NCBI RefSeq assembly: GCF_000737765.1
Contig: NZ_JPRI01000003.1
Span: forward strand, 186,001 to 250,000
DNA length: 64,000 bases
From: Chryseobacterium vrystaatense
GTDB lineage: Bacteria; Bacteroidota; Bacteroidia; Flavobacteriales; Weeksellaceae
Reading direction: 5' to 3'
Of this stretch, positions 55,181 to 64,000 are shown piece after piece. A program made the translations under genes and the position numbers. How positions within the stretch are numbered: the stretch's first letter is position 1; each line of letters starts with the position of its first letter. The notes under the pieces were generated by a model. That model did not search any database, was not told the origin of the DNA, and saw nothing but the letters and a program-made list of their open reading frames with translations.

Positions 55181-55690
55181 TTAAAAATTGTCTTTATATT
55201 CTTGAAGGATAATTTTAAACCACTCGGTAAAATTTTCGGGATTTTGAGCAATTTCATGATCAAGGTTTTCCATTGAAACAAATCTGACTTCCTGTACTTC
55301 CTCCTTATTCAAATTGAAATCTGATTCGTAATTTCCTACAAAAACATAATCGAGTTCGTGCTCCCAAAGGCCGCCTCCAACGTCTGCTTTATAGATAAAA
55401 TTAAATTTTTCAGAAAGTTCAGCTTCAATTCCAAGCTCTTCGTTGAGCCTGCGTTTTGCGCCATCAAGATAAGTTTCCCCTTCTTTTGGATGAGAGCATA
55501 CTGCATTGGTCCATTGATTGGGAGAATGGTATTTTCCGGATGCCCTTTTCTGAAGAAGCATCTCACCTTTACTGTTAAACAAAAACACGGAAAATGCACG
55601 GTGGAGAACACCATTGATGTGAGCCTGCTGCTTTTCCATAAGGCCTAAAACATCATCTTCAGGATTTACTAAAACTACAAATTCTTCCAT
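55181..55690 (-). CDS. idi: Isopentenyl-diphosphate delta-isomerase, type 1
   Basis: 169 residues of the Nudix-fold type 1 enzyme, which interconverts IPP and DMAPP for isoprenoid synthesis. Catalytic Cys is in TNAVCSHPKEGE and the Glu in LWEHELDYVFVG. A QKRASGKYHSPNQWTN lead is typical. It starts a cluster with the unknown gene and gcvT. Confidence 0.92.
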   Translation of the reverse strand: MEEFVVLVNPEDDVLGLMEKQQAHINGVLHRAFSVFLFNSKGEMLLQKRASGKYHSPNQWTNAVCSHPKEGETYLDGAKRRLNEELGIEAELSEKFNFIYKADVGGGLWEHELDYVFVGNYESDFNLNKEEVQEVRFVSMENLDHEIAQNPENFTEWFKIILQEYKDNF

Positions 55691-56054
55691 TTCTACAAAT
55701 GTAAGCCTAATAAATGTATTTTGAAAATTTTTGGAGAAACATCATATAGTGAAATTATGAATGCACAAAAGGAACACAATAAGCCACCCCGATATTTACG
55801 GCATCTTCAGAATATAGGAAAGACTAAGGAATGATCAGTTGGATTAGACCATACGTTATAGGATGATTTTTTTTAATCAACTGTGAAAATGAAATTATAA
55901 AAGAGAAAAATTTTAACCAGAATGATTATAAAAGCGAATAAAATATTTAAATTATTCATTAAATAGTAGTTTTTGTAGTATAATTTTAACTTAAACTAAG
56001 TTTAATGCTTCCTTTACCTATAAAAGCCTTAACTTTACATCTTAATAATTACTG
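55691..56054. other. Intergenic region between idi and the HAD gene
   Basis: A 364-bp AT-rich gap between two divergent genes, with no recognised RNA, repeat or terminator. A 25-codon frame at 55758 has no supporting features. TTAACTTTAC near 56030 may be a promoter box of the HAD gene. Confidence 0.5.
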
Positions 56055-56459
56055 ATGGAATTAGAATATAAAGAGCATATAAGTCCAATTCTTAAGGACG
56101 GGGTGAAAAATTATTTAATAGACATTGATGGAACCATTACCGATGACGTTCCCAATGAAGAACCGGAAAGAATGGTTACCTGTGAGCCTTACCCTGATGC
56201 ACTTGAAACAGTGAACAAATGGTATGACGAAGGACATCAGATCTGTTTCTTCACTTCAAGAACAGAAAATCTGAAACAGATTACCATCGACTGGCTGGAT
56301 AAACACGGCTTCAAATATCACAGTGTACTCTGCGGAAAACCAAGGGGAGGTAATTATCACTGGATAGACAATCACCTGGTAAGAGCTACAAGATACAAAG
56401 GCAGATTTACAGACCTTGTAGAAAAGCAGGTTACCATTGAAGTTTTCAAAGAAGATTAA
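56055..56459 (+). CDS. HAD superfamily phosphatase-like protein
   Basis: 134 residues. HAD motif I is IDIDGTITDD, motif II is FFTSRTE, and the acidic region near WIDNHL completes the core. There is no cap domain, so it is a small, capless HAD member acting on an unknown phosphorylated substrate, similar to small Bacteroidota HAD proteins. It precedes a SerA-like gene by about 100 bp, and a functional link is possible. Confidence 0.85.
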   Translation: MELEYKEHISPILKDGVKNYLIDIDGTITDDVPNEEPERMVTCEPYPDALETVNKWYDEGHQICFFTSRTENLKQITIDWLDKHGFKYHSVLCGKPRGGNYHWIDNHLVRATRYKGRFTDLVEKQVTIEVFKED

Positions 56460-56559
56460 GAAAACATATACAAAGATTTAAAAATTGAATGACGAAAGTG
56501 TACGCACTGAAAATTATTTAATTTTTAAATCTTTTCACTTTTTAATATCAATTGTATTT

Positions 56560-57519
56560 ATGAAAGTTTTAGCAAATGACGGTCTGGATCAATCTGGAAT
56601 TGATGCACTGACTGAGAAAGGTTTTGAAGTGATCACGAAAAAAGTTCCGCAGGAGCTTTTGGTAGATTACATCAACGAGCACAAGATCCGTACCCTTTTG
56701 GTAAGGAGTGCTACGCAGGTAAGGAAAGATATTATTGATGGATGTCCATCGCTCGGTATCATTGGACGGGGTGGTGTAGGAATGGATAATATTGATGTAG
56801 ACTATGCCAGAGAAAAAGGAATCCATGTGATCAATACTCCCTCTGCTTCTTCAGAATCGGTTGCTGAGCTTGTTTTCGCACACTTATTTTCTGGAGCAAG
56901 ATTTCTCCAGGATTCAAATAGAAAAATGCCTTTGGTAGGAGATACAGAATTTGCAGGTCTCAAAAAAGCGTATACTGCAGGGATTGAATTAAGAGGAAAG
57001 ACCATCGGAATCGTTGGGATGGGAAGAATAGGACAGGAGGTTGCAAGAATAGCGTTGGGACTGGGGATGAGAGTGATCGCTGCGGATAATAACGTAGGAA
57101 AAGCAAGCATCAAAGTGAAGTTCTATAACAACCAGTTTATTAACGTTGATATAGAAACTGAGCCGCTTCAGGATGTGTTGAAGCATTCAGATTTTATTAC
57201 CCTACATGTTCCGGCTCAGAAAGACGGATATATGATCGGGAAAAATGAGTTTGATATAATGAAAGACGGTGTGGCAGTTGTGAATTGCTCAAGAGGCGGT
57301 GTTATCGACGAATCTGCTTTGATTGCAGCATTAGATTCAGGAAAAGTAAAATTTGCAGGATTAGATGTTTTCATCAATGAACCTACACCTTCCAAAGAAA
57401 TACTGAATCATTCAAAAATCTCTCTGACTCCTCACACCGGCGCTTCTACTTTGGAAGCTCAGGACAGAATAGGACTTTCTCTGGCAGAACAGATCTCAAG
57501 CATTTTACAGATCCAGTAA
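56560..57519 (+). CDS. serA: D-2-hydroxyacid dehydrogenase, SerA-like
   Basis: 319 residues. The NAD-binding GIVGMGRIGQEVAR (about 148-161), catalytic Arg in NCSRGG, Glu in NEPTPS and His in TPHTGAST place it in the D-3-phosphoglycerate dehydrogenase family, first step of serine synthesis. No C-terminal ACT domain is present, so feedback by serine is not expected in the usual way. I chose the ATG at 56560; a 25-residue upstream extension to 56485 looks non-coding. No serC or serB is adjacent, so other 2-hydroxyacid substrates remain possible. Confidence 0.85.
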   Translation: MKVLANDGLDQSGIDALTEKGFEVITKKVPQELLVDYINEHKIRTLLVRSATQVRKDIIDGCPSLGIIGRGGVGMDNIDVDYAREKGIHVINTPSASSESVAELVFAHLFSGARFLQDSNRKMPLVGDTEFAGLKKAYTAGIELRGKTIGIVGMGRIGQEVARIALGLGMRVIAADNNVGKASIKVKFYNNQFINVDIETEPLQDVLKHSDFITLHVPAQKDGYMIGKNEFDIMKDGVAVVNCSRGGVIDESALIAALDSGKVKFAGLDVFINEPTPSKEILNHSKISLTPHTGASTLEAQDRIGLSLAEQISSILQIQ

Positions 57520-57552
57520 TAACTGATTTAAAATTTTGTTCAGAACAAAAAA

Positions 57553-57580
57553 AATCGACTGCCCTTTGAGGCAGTCGATT
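57553..57580. terminator. Bidirectional terminator between serA and mscL
   Basis: AATCGACTGCC (57553-57563) pairs with GGCAGTCGATT (57570-57580), 11 bp perfect. An A-run precedes it and T follows on the plus side. Confidence 0.9.
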
Positions 57581-57585
57581 CTGTT

Positions 57586-57966
57586 TTATATGTTATTCTT
57601 ACTTTTAAGAAGATCTCTGATTTCTGTCAACAGTTGTTGGTCTGCAGTAGGTCCTGCAGCAGCTGGTTCATCCTTTTTAATAATCTTGTTGGCACTCTTT
57701 ATGATCCAGAAAAGTACCATGGCAATACATAGAAAGCTAATGACAGCAGACAGGAAATTACCGTAAGTAACTCCGTTCCATGAAAGTTTTGAAATGTTTT
57801 CTGCACCTGCAGCTTTTAATGCCGGATTCAGTAAAAGTGGAGTGATTACATCTTCTACCAGTGAGGAAACGATTTTTCCGAACGCTCCACCGATGATGAC
57901 ACCGACAGCAAGGTCAAGTACATTGCCCTTAAAAGCAAACGATTTAAATTCTGTAACAAATCCCAT
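57586..57966 (-). CDS. mscL: Large-conductance mechanosensitive channel
   Basis: 126 residues. The N-terminal FKSFAFKGNVLDLAVGVIIGGAFGKIVSSLVEDVITPLL is a hallmark of MscL (quoted in part: NVLDLAVGVIIGGAFGKIV). A second membrane helix follows near residues 70-95, and the charged C-terminal helix is short. It opens under membrane tension to release solutes. It is monocistronic. Confidence 0.95.
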   Translation of the reverse strand: MGFVTEFKSFAFKGNVLDLAVGVIIGGAFGKIVSSLVEDVITPLLLNPALKAAGAENISKLSWNGVTYGNFLSAVISFLCIAMVLFWIIKSANKIIKKDEPAAAGPTADQQLLTEIRDLLKSKNNI

Positions 57967-58210
57967 AATTTATATTTTTTTAATTAGTATACACACAAAA
58001 ATATAATTAAAAAATGTAAAAATCATTACTTTTTAAAGTTTTTTTATTCCATAATTATTGAATTATGCACTGCATTCAAAGGCTTTTTTCCTCATAAATA
58101 ATAGTGTTCAGCTAAATTTTTACAGGATAATATTCTAACCGTATTTTTATTGTTTTCCTCAACCGTAAAGGAAAACTTTCGTAATTTGGTTAAAAATTTG
58201 ACAGAATATT

Positions 58211-59728
58211 ATGAAAGTTTTTACAGCAGAACAAATACGGAAATGGGATCGGTTTACCATTTCGCAAGAACCGGTTTCCTCCATACAGCTTATGGAAAGA
58301 GCTTCAGAGGCATTGGCAGGATGGATCTCAGAAAACTGTAAAAATCACAAAAAAATAGCTGTATTCTGTGGTACCGGAAATAATGGTGGTGACGGATTAG
58401 CTGTTGCAAGAATCCTTTACATGAAGGGGTTTGATGTAGATATTTTCATGAAGAACATAAAAGGAAAAGTGTCAGACCAAGCTTCAGTAAATTTAAAAAG
58501 ACTGCGGGATCTGTCGGGAATTTCTGTCAGGGAGTTCAAAGAGGCCGATCAGTATAATTTTGACAGTAAAACGATTATTGTTGATGCCCTGTTCGGGACC
58601 GGCTTGTCGAGACCTTTGGAGGGGATCTATGAAGAGTTGGTAGAGGTGTTGAATGAGAAAAACGCTCTCAGGATTTCTGTAGATATTCCTTCGGGTTTAC
58701 CTGCTGATACTATGTTTGAAGAAAATGCAGTTATTTTTAAAGCCGATTACACCCTAAGCTTTCAATGTTGGAAGAAAAGCTTTCTCCATCCGGAAACAGG
58801 TCAATACGCAGGGAAAGTAATCATTCTTGATATTGGACTGCATGCCGAATATTTGGAATCAGAAAACAGTGACTATTTTACGGTAGATGAAAAAATTATT
58901 GACCGCATTTTTAAACCCAGAAAGGATTTTTCACATAAAGGTACCTACGGTAAAGTGATTATTGCCGGTGGAAGTTATGGTAAAATAGGAGCAGTAGTAC
59001 TGGCGACTAGATCGAGCTTAAAGACCGGAGCTGGCCTTACCTTCACATTGGCACCAAGATGTGGATATGAAGTTTTACAGATCTCATGTCCTGAAGCAAT
59101 GTTTATAGAAGGTGGTGCCGAATATATAGAACATTTTAAAGCGGAAGACAATACGGTTTATGGCATTGGACCAGGTCTTGGCACTCATGCAGAAACAGAG
59201 AAAGGGTTACTTGAGTTTTTAAAAGAATATGACGCTCCTTTGGTTTTAGATGCTGATGCACTTAATATAATATCAAAAAACCATAACAATCTGAAACTAA
59301 TTCCTGAGAGATCTGTGATTACCCCGCATCCCAAAGAATTTGAACGCTTATTCGGGAGTACAGAAAATTCATTTGACAGACTGAATCTTGCCCGTGAAAA
59401 AGCTTCAGAGCTAAATATTTATATTGTATTAAAAGATCATCATACTCAGATTATTACCCCCGAAGGAATTGTATTTTATAATATAACAGGAAATGCAGGG
59501 CTTGCTAAAGGAGGGAGTGGAGATATTCTTACCGGTATTCTGACTTCACTGCTTGCTCAGGAATATTCTGAAGAAGAGGCTGGTATTTTGGGCGTATGGC
59601 TTCATGGCAGAGCAGCTGACCTTGCCTCAGAAAAATACTCTAAAGAATCAATGCTTCCTACAGGCGTGATTAATACATTCGGAAGTGTTTTCGAAGAATT
59701 AAACAGAAGGGGCGGAGTCAAACTATGA
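58211..59728 (+). CDS. nnr: Bifunctional NAD(P)H-hydrate epimerase/dehydratase
   Basis: 505 residues with two domains. The N-terminal epimerase (about 1-210) has FCGTGNNGGDGLAVAR. The C-terminal ADP-dependent dehydratase (about 225-500) has ITPHPKEFERLFG, GGSGDILTGILTSLLAQ and GTYGKVIIAGGSYGKIG. It repairs hydrated NAD(P)H. It is followed by a 20-bp-stem terminator. Confidence 0.95.
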   Translation: MKVFTAEQIRKWDRFTISQEPVSSIQLMERASEALAGWISENCKNHKKIAVFCGTGNNGGDGLAVARILYMKGFDVDIFMKNIKGKVSDQASVNLKRLRDLSGISVREFKEADQYNFDSKTIIVDALFGTGLSRPLEGIYEELVEVLNEKNALRISVDIPSGLPADTMFEENAVIFKADYTLSFQCWKKSFLHPETGQYAGKVIILDIGLHAEYLESENSDYFTVDEKIIDRIFKPRKDFSHKGTYGKVIIAGGSYGKIGAVVLATRSSLKTGAGLTFTLAPRCGYEVLQISCPEAMFIEGGAEYIEHFKAEDNTVYGIGPGLGTHAETEKGLLEFLKEYDAPLVLDADALNIISKNHNNLKLIPERSVITPHPKEFERLFGSTENSFDRLNLAREKASELNIYIVLKDHHTQIITPEGIVFYNITGNAGLAKGGSGDILTGILTSLLAQEYSEEEAGILGVWLHGRAADLASEKYSKESMLPTGVINTFGSVFEELNRRGGVKL

Positions 59729-59786
59729 TAATAGTATAAAACGAGCTGAACTTTGGTTGTAAATTTTAAATAAATTAGATCTGTTT

Positions 59787-59838
59787 AAAAAGGAAAAGGG
59801 CAAATTCGCTTATATGCAAATTTGCCCTTTTCCTTTTT
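59787..59838. terminator. Strong bidirectional terminator, nnr/lgt
   Basis: AAAAAGGAAAAGGGCAAATT (59787-59806) pairs perfectly with AATTTGCCCTTTTCCTTTTT (59819-59838), a 20-bp stem over a 12-nt loop, for two converging genes. Confidence 0.92.
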
Positions 59839-59854
59839 ATTGTATCACCTCTTA

Positions 59855-61123
59855 TTATTCAGGTTTTTCATTTTCTGCCTGAGTGATTTTGAATTTTTTA
59901 GAAATAATCATGATAACAACACCGGCGATCATAAAAGGTATCGATAGTACCTGCCCGGTATTCAGTCCACCAATCTGGATGAACTCGTCTCCTTGAGGTT
60001 CCTTCAGGAATTCAACAAAGAATCTGACAGCCCAAAGAATAATAAAAAACAGTCCGAATAACCACCCTTGCTGATATTTTTTGTCTGTCTTTCTGTATAA
60101 GAACCATAGTAAAATAAACAGAGCTACGTAGCCTGCAGCTTCAAAAAGCTGGCTCGGATATCGTGGAACTGTAAGGCCGTATTCGCTGCTCTGTTGAGGA
60201 AAAAGAATAGCAAAAGGAGAATCAGGAGAAACCGGTTTCCCAACAATCTCCGAATTGAAAAAATTACCTATTCTTACAAATGCACCTCCTAAAGCAACCA
60301 CAATTCCAATTCTGTCATATACCCAGAATGGATTTTTCTTAATAATCTTAAATGAATAATATAAGGTTGTAAAGATAAGAGCTATCGTAGCACCGTGACT
60401 TGCCAGTCCTGAAAATCCTGTAAATTGAAATCCATTTTTAGTGCTTATCGGTAAAAATACACTCCAAAAATCTTCCTTAAAAAGTTCCGGCTGGTAGAAG
60501 ATCACATGGCCTAGTCTTGCTCCTAAAATAGTTCCGATCAACGTCCACGTGAAAAGAGGTTCAAGATATTTTTGGTTTACATTGTCAATTTTGAAAATTC
60601 TTAGCATTAAGATATAACCCAGACCAAATGCAAGAACAAACATTAAACTGTAGAAATGTAACGTAACAGGTCCCAGTTTGATGCCTTTTGAAGGATCCCA
60701 GATTTTGAAAGAGGTCTCAAGTGTTACATTGTCTGATTCTGTAATAGGTTTTGCAGCCTTTACAGCATATTTGAAATGAGTGATATTGTCTTTTGTTGCA
60801 GGAGTATCGATCAGTTTAAAGTTTTTATCAAAAAATTGATAGTGTGAACTCTTGTATTTTTCCAGAATCAAATTGCCCGAATCAAAATGAGCGGGCTCTA
60901 AATTTGAATCGTTCAGGATGACCAGAACATTTTTATCTGTAGTATTTCCGGGAAAAGCATTAAGAGCAATGATCTCTGTCGTAGAATAGATTTTTACAGG
61001 GATATTGCTTTCATTTACTTTTAGAGTTCCTTCGGATAATCCTCCAGGATATTCCTGAGCAAATGCAAACTGTGTGATAAATGCAAACAAGACGATATAA
61101 ATTCTGAAAAATAGGTTACTCAT
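59855..61123 (-). CDS. lgt: Prolipoprotein diacylglyceryl transferase with long N-terminal extension
   Basis: 422 residues, about 130 longer than E. coli Lgt. A signal peptide (about 1-23, QFAFAQ) and an exported beta-rich region (about 24-150, with KYKSSHYQFFDKNFKL) precede the canonical enzyme. The core has FYSLMFVLAFGLGYI, IGTILGARLGHVIFY, FSGLASHGATIAL and GAFVRIGNFFNSEIVGKP with the catalytic Arg/Asn set, then TGQVLSIPF near the end. It attaches diacylglycerol to lipobox cysteines, needed for the many lipoproteins here. The extension may be a lineage trait; it could modulate activity. Confidence 0.93.
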   Translation of the reverse strand: MSNLFFRIYIVLFAFITQFAFAQEYPGGLSEGTLKVNESNIPVKIYSTTEIIALNAFPGNTTDKNVLVILNDSNLEPAHFDSGNLILEKYKSSHYQFFDKNFKLIDTPATKDNITHFKYAVKAAKPITESDNVTLETSFKIWDPSKGIKLGPVTLHFYSLMFVLAFGLGYILMLRIFKIDNVNQKYLEPLFTWTLIGTILGARLGHVIFYQPELFKEDFWSVFLPISTKNGFQFTGFSGLASHGATIALIFTTLYYSFKIIKKNPFWVYDRIGIVVALGGAFVRIGNFFNSEIVGKPVSPDSPFAILFPQQSSEYGLTVPRYPSQLFEAAGYVALFILLWFLYRKTDKKYQQGWLFGLFFIILWAVRFFVEFLKEPQGDEFIQIGGLNTGQVLSIPFMIAGVVIMIISKKFKITQAENEKPE

Positions 61124-61171
61124 TTCTATTGATTTAATAGTTTGTTACTGACTTAATAATTGGTTACAGAT

Positions 61172-61414
61172 TTATTTTTTGGGTGGAACAGGATCATAGC
61201 CGCTGCCTCCCCATGGATGACATTTTGAAATTCTTTTTACACCCATCCACAATCCTTTGAATATGCCATGTACCTGAAGTGCTTCTACCATATAATGAGA
61301 ACAGGTAGGTTCATAACGGCAGTTTTTTGGAAGTAAAGGCGAAATAAACCACTGGTAAAATTTGATCAAAATTACCAAAGGAAAACTAATGATTTTATTG
61401 AATGTAAGTTTCAA
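61172..61414 (-). CDS. yidD: Membrane protein insertion efficiency factor YidD
   Basis: 80 residues. The family motifs [34 protein letters not shown] and [13 protein letters not shown] cover nearly the full length. It assists YidC-dependent membrane protein insertion. The start is TTG at 61414, as no ATG is near and the family N-terminus fits. It lies 48 bp before lgt on the same strand and may share its transcript. Confidence 0.93.
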   Translation of the reverse strand: MKLTFNKIISFPLVILIKFYQWFISPLLPKNCRYEPTCSHYMVEALQVHGIFKGLWMGVKRISKCHPWGGSGYDPVPPKK

Positions 61415-61515
61415 AACAATGCAAAAATAGGGTAAAAAAATTAAAATTAGTTTAATTTTGTTAGAAGTTTAAGGGAGGTAAACCTTAATCCGCTGATCAA
61501 AAAAAATAAATTATC

Positions 61516-62793
61516 TTGAGTCAAAATATTCCATTAGCTGAAAAACTAAGACCCAAAACCCTGGATGAAGTACTTGGGCAGGAACATCTTACAGGCGAAA
61601 AAGGGACGGTCAGGAAGATGATCGAAAATAATGCACTGAATTCATTGATTCTTTGGGGGCCTCCGGGAACAGGGAAAACGACACTGGCCGAAATCATTTC
61701 TGAAAAATCAGGGAGGAAGTTCTATAAACTTTCCGCAGTTTCTTCGGGAGTAAAAGACGTACGTGACGTTATCGACGATGCCAAAAAACAAAACCTGTTT
61801 TCAGGAAAACCACCTATTTTATTCATTGATGAGATCCACCGGTTCAATAAATCCCAACAGGATTCGCTTTTGCATGCTGTTGAAAAAGGATGGATCGTTT
61901 TAATTGGTGCTACTACCGAAAACCCCAGCTTTGAAGTTGTGTCCGCACTTTTATCGAGAAGTCAGGTCTATATTTTGAAGGCGCTGAGTTACGAAAAGCT
62001 TGAAGAATTAATTGATACAGCATCACAGAGTTATAATAAAAATGAAGGGACCCACTTTAAAATTGCAGAGAAGGAAGCTTTCATTCAGTATTCCGGGGGA
62101 GATGCCAGAAAATTGATCAATTCTGTAGAACTTGTCTTTAATCAGTACAGGAATTCAGATAAAGAGGAGATCAGTAACGCAGATGTTCTCGAGATCCTTC
62201 AGGAAACAATGGCGCTTTATGACAAAAACGGGGAGCAGCATTACGATATTATTTCCGCTTTTATAAAATCTATGCGGGGAGGTGACCCGAACGGTGCTGT
62301 GTATTGGTTGGCCAGAATGATTGCAGGGGGAGAAGATATTAAATTTATTGCACGGAGAATGCTTATTCTTGCCGCTGAGGATATTGGGTTAGCCAATCCT
62401 AACGCTTTAGTTATCGCAAATAACTGTTTTCAGGCCGTCAATGTCATTGGAAATCCGGAGTCACGAATCATTTTAAGTGAAACAGCTGTATATCTTGCTG
62501 TTTCTCCTAAAAGCAACTCTACCTATATGGCAATCAATGATGCGCTGGCTCTTGTAAAAAAGACTGGAAATTTACCTGTACCGCTGCATCTGAGAAATGC
62601 ACCCACCAAACTGATGAAAGACCTGGATTATGGTAAGGAATATAAATATGCCCATTCATATGAAGGTAATTTTGTAGATCAGGAATTTCTACCGGAGGAA
62701 ATTAAAGATGTAAAACTTTACCAACCCGGTAACAATGCTACAGAAAAGAAAATTTACGAAGAGCTTAAGAAGAAATGGAATAACAGATACTAA
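61516..62793 (+). CDS. rarA: Replication-associated recombination protein RarA (MgsA-like)
   Basis: 425 residues. AAA+ ATPase: Walker A GPPGTGKTT (about 48-56), Walker B LFIDEIHRFN, and the C-terminal RarA/MgsA part with YWLARMIAGGEDIKFIARRM and LRNAPTKLMKDLDYGKEYKY. It acts at stalled replication forks with RecA and SSB. The start is TTG at 61516 (SQNIPLAEKLRPKTLDEVLG follows); no alternative ATG fits. It is divergent from yidD. Confidence 0.95.
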   Translation: MSQNIPLAEKLRPKTLDEVLGQEHLTGEKGTVRKMIENNALNSLILWGPPGTGKTTLAEIISEKSGRKFYKLSAVSSGVKDVRDVIDDAKKQNLFSGKPPILFIDEIHRFNKSQQDSLLHAVEKGWIVLIGATTENPSFEVVSALLSRSQVYILKALSYEKLEELIDTASQSYNKNEGTHFKIAEKEAFIQYSGGDARKLINSVELVFNQYRNSDKEEISNADVLEILQETMALYDKNGEQHYDIISAFIKSMRGGDPNGAVYWLARMIAGGEDIKFIARRMLILAAEDIGLANPNALVIANNCFQAVNVIGNPESRIILSETAVYLAVSPKSNSTYMAINDALALVKKTGNLPVPLHLRNAPTKLMKDLDYGKEYKYAHSYEGNFVDQEFLPEEIKDVKLYQPGNNATEKKIYEELKKKWNNRY

Positions 62794-62795
62794 AT

Positions 62796-62824
62796 AAAAA
62801 AGGATACTTTCAAGGTATCCTTTT
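62796..62824. terminator. Terminator after rarA
   Basis: AAAAAAGGATAC pairs with GTATCCTTTT over TTTCAAG; it also faces the converging gene at 62848. Confidence 0.85.
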
Positions 62825-62847
62825 ACTGTTATAAAGTTATGGGTGAT

Positions 62848-63288
62848 TTATTTTGTAGTACCTGTACTAAGAAATAATGTTTTTTTACCATTATGATCTT
62901 TAACTTCTGTAGATCCAATGACTTCAGCATAAATCTTAGTAGTGCTGTCTGAAAACTCATATCCTTCGAAAAAAACAGGATTGTTTTCTGGCAGTCCATT
63001 TTGTGCATTCAGTTGAGCAAGAGAAAATCTGTCCAGTGCCTCATAACCGTTTTTAATTTTGAATTCCGTAATCCCTTTTTCTGCAAGGAAGCTATATTTT
63101 TTTAAGGCTTGTGGTAATCCTGCAGGGCTTTTATAGATGTTTGAACTCTGAACGATTGCTTTTTTTGCATTGAACATGCCTACCGTTCCAACAATATCAT
63201 TGGCGACAGCAAACTTTACAGAAGGATTCTTCTGGGCAGATAGGACTGCAGATGATAATATTAAAAAAGAATAGAGTATTTTTTTCAT
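62848..63288 (-). CDS. Exported protein of unknown function
   Basis: 146 residues that I do not recognise. A signal peptide (about 1-18, VLSAQ) is followed by a domain of about 125 residues with FAVANDIVGTVGMFNAKKA and FFEGYEFSDSTTKIYAEV. No cysteine or known motif is present. It stands alone. Confidence 0.7.
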   Translation of the reverse strand: MKKILYSFLILSSAVLSAQKNPSVKFAVANDIVGTVGMFNAKKAIVQSSNIYKSPAGLPQALKKYSFLAEKGITEFKIKNGYEALDRFSLAQLNAQNGLPENNPVFFEGYEFSDSTTKIYAEVIGSTEVKDHNGKKTLFLSTGTTK

Positions 63289-63533
63289 AACCGGAATATG
63301 TAACTGTTAAAAACTGGATAAATATAATTATTTTTTATAAAATGTGAATGAAATTTTGCAATATTTTAAATATTGCTTAGAAATAAAAGCATTTATTAAG
63401 AATTTTTGAGTTTGAAGTATAAGACATTTAATAATTGGTTTTAAAATTAACACTGCAGGGAAAGCTATATTGGATGGCACAATAAAATTCAGATTTAAAT
63501 GCTTTTTAATCTTTATTATTTCTTGAGCTTTCT

Positions 63534-64000
63534 TTATTCCTCTTTTTTATCTACTATATTTTTAATAAGATTTTTTATTCTCTGGAAAGTAAATGAACTC
63601 AGTAATAAAATGATTCCCAGAATAATAAAGGCTGTAATTCTCGAAATGTTATCCATTTGCCATACATCATAGCTGTAAAGTTTAAGGACCATAATTCCGA
63701 TAAGAACAAAACCTATCCTGCTGTATTCCGGAATTGTTTTTTTTAGACTTATATAAATAAAAATACTCGCCAAAACGGTCCAGATAATAGGGAGGTATAG
63801 AATTGTAAAATGTTCTTTTACTTTATAGATAGGTGATAGCTCATTTACAGAGCCTAAAACATAGGTATTGTAAAATCCACAGCTTATTGAAATGACAAGT
63901 GTTATTGAAATAGCCCAGTACGAGATGTTTGTTTTATAAAAATGCGATATTGAAGAAGGTTTCCATAATATATAGATGAAAGGAACCCAATACAGAAGAT
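63534..64000 (-). CDS. DUF2339 family membrane protein, C-terminal part (cut by window edge)
   Basis: The frame is open from the window edge to the TAA at 63534, 155 codons, and has no start inside the window. The C-terminal half reads YSRIGFVLIGIMVLKLYSYD, then WQMDNISRITAFIILGIILL, which is the typical end of DUF2339 proteins, very large multi-pass membrane proteins of unknown role. At least four hydrophobic segments are visible. A TTG near 63773 could look like a start, but the protein clearly continues upstream. Confidence 0.8.
   Translation of the reverse strand, partial: LLYWVPFIYILWKPSSISHFYKTNISYWAISITLVISISCGFYNTYVLGSVNELSPIYKVKEHFTILYLPIIWTVLASIFIYISLKKTIPEYSRIGFVLIGIMVLKLYSYDVWQMDNISRITAFIILGIILLLSSFTFQRIKNLIKNIVDKKEE

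Noticed and set aside
55758..55835. 25-codon frame (MNAQKEHNKPP) in the idi-HAD gap
   Set aside because: No signal, no conserved features, no promoter or terminator tied to it.

Overview
The window reads as chromosomal DNA of a flavobacterium, most likely Chryseobacterium or a close relative in the Weeksellaceae. Supporting signs are the AT-rich sequence, start sites without Shine-Dalgarno sequences, TAnnTTTG-type promoter boxes, a PorT-family type IX secretion gene, a GLPGLI-family protein, and a protein-glutaminase whose mature part closely resembles the Chryseobacterium proteolyticum enzyme. Most of the window is core metabolism. I see no phage, insertion sequence, tRNA, rRNA or CRISPR array.

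Layout. 1-2.5 kb: the start of a nitroreductase, a short-chain dehydrogenase, a small lipoprotein and the secreted protein-glutaminase. 2.8-11.7 kb (minus strand): a complete trp operon, trpL-E-G-D-C-F-[unknown]-[GNAT-TrpB fusion]-A, followed by lipB. It starts with a Trp-codon leader peptide and an intrinsic terminator, which is a classical attenuator. 11.7-20 kb: a membrane protein, a lipoprotein/cytochrome c pair, rlmF, lysS, a decayed SH3-like locus, a DfsB-type protein and cydAB. 20.3-31.6 kb: gyrB, a DUF5684 membrane protein, then a tandemly duplicated two-gene cassette (A-B-A'-B') of exported DUF3857/transglutaminase-fold proteins, and a DUF3298 lipoprotein.

31.7-43.4 kb: lipid kinase, dctA, ggt, threonine dehydrogenase, a degenerate deacetylase, a phosphoesterase, a FabH-like synthase, menG-porT, and a coiled-coil gene with zapA. 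43.4-51.1 kb: a 6S-type RNA between zapA and rny, an MFS carrier, two paralogous six-cysteine double-glycine peptides, a YeiH/YeiE-like pair, and a ClC carrier preceded by a fluoride riboswitch. 51.1-64 kb: GLPGLI protein, thioesterase, ArsC-like protein, a Cys-rich secreted protein, a third double-glycine peptide, an idi-unknown-gcvT cluster, a HAD phosphatase, a SerA-like dehydrogenase, mscL, nnr, lgt with a long exported N-terminal extension, yidD, rarA, and the C-terminal part of a DUF2339 membrane protein cut by the window edge.

The best candidates for something little described are the double-glycine peptides (46658, 47171, 53376), the duplicated transglutaminase-fold cassette with its near-identical 77-bp patch and Cys-less partner proteins, the GNAT-TrpB fusion inside an attenuated trp operon, and the protein-glutaminase/lipoprotein pair. 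The strongest regulatory finds are the trp attenuator, the 6S-type RNA and the fluoride riboswitch. All calls come from reading the sequence and from remembered family knowledge; no database search was run.
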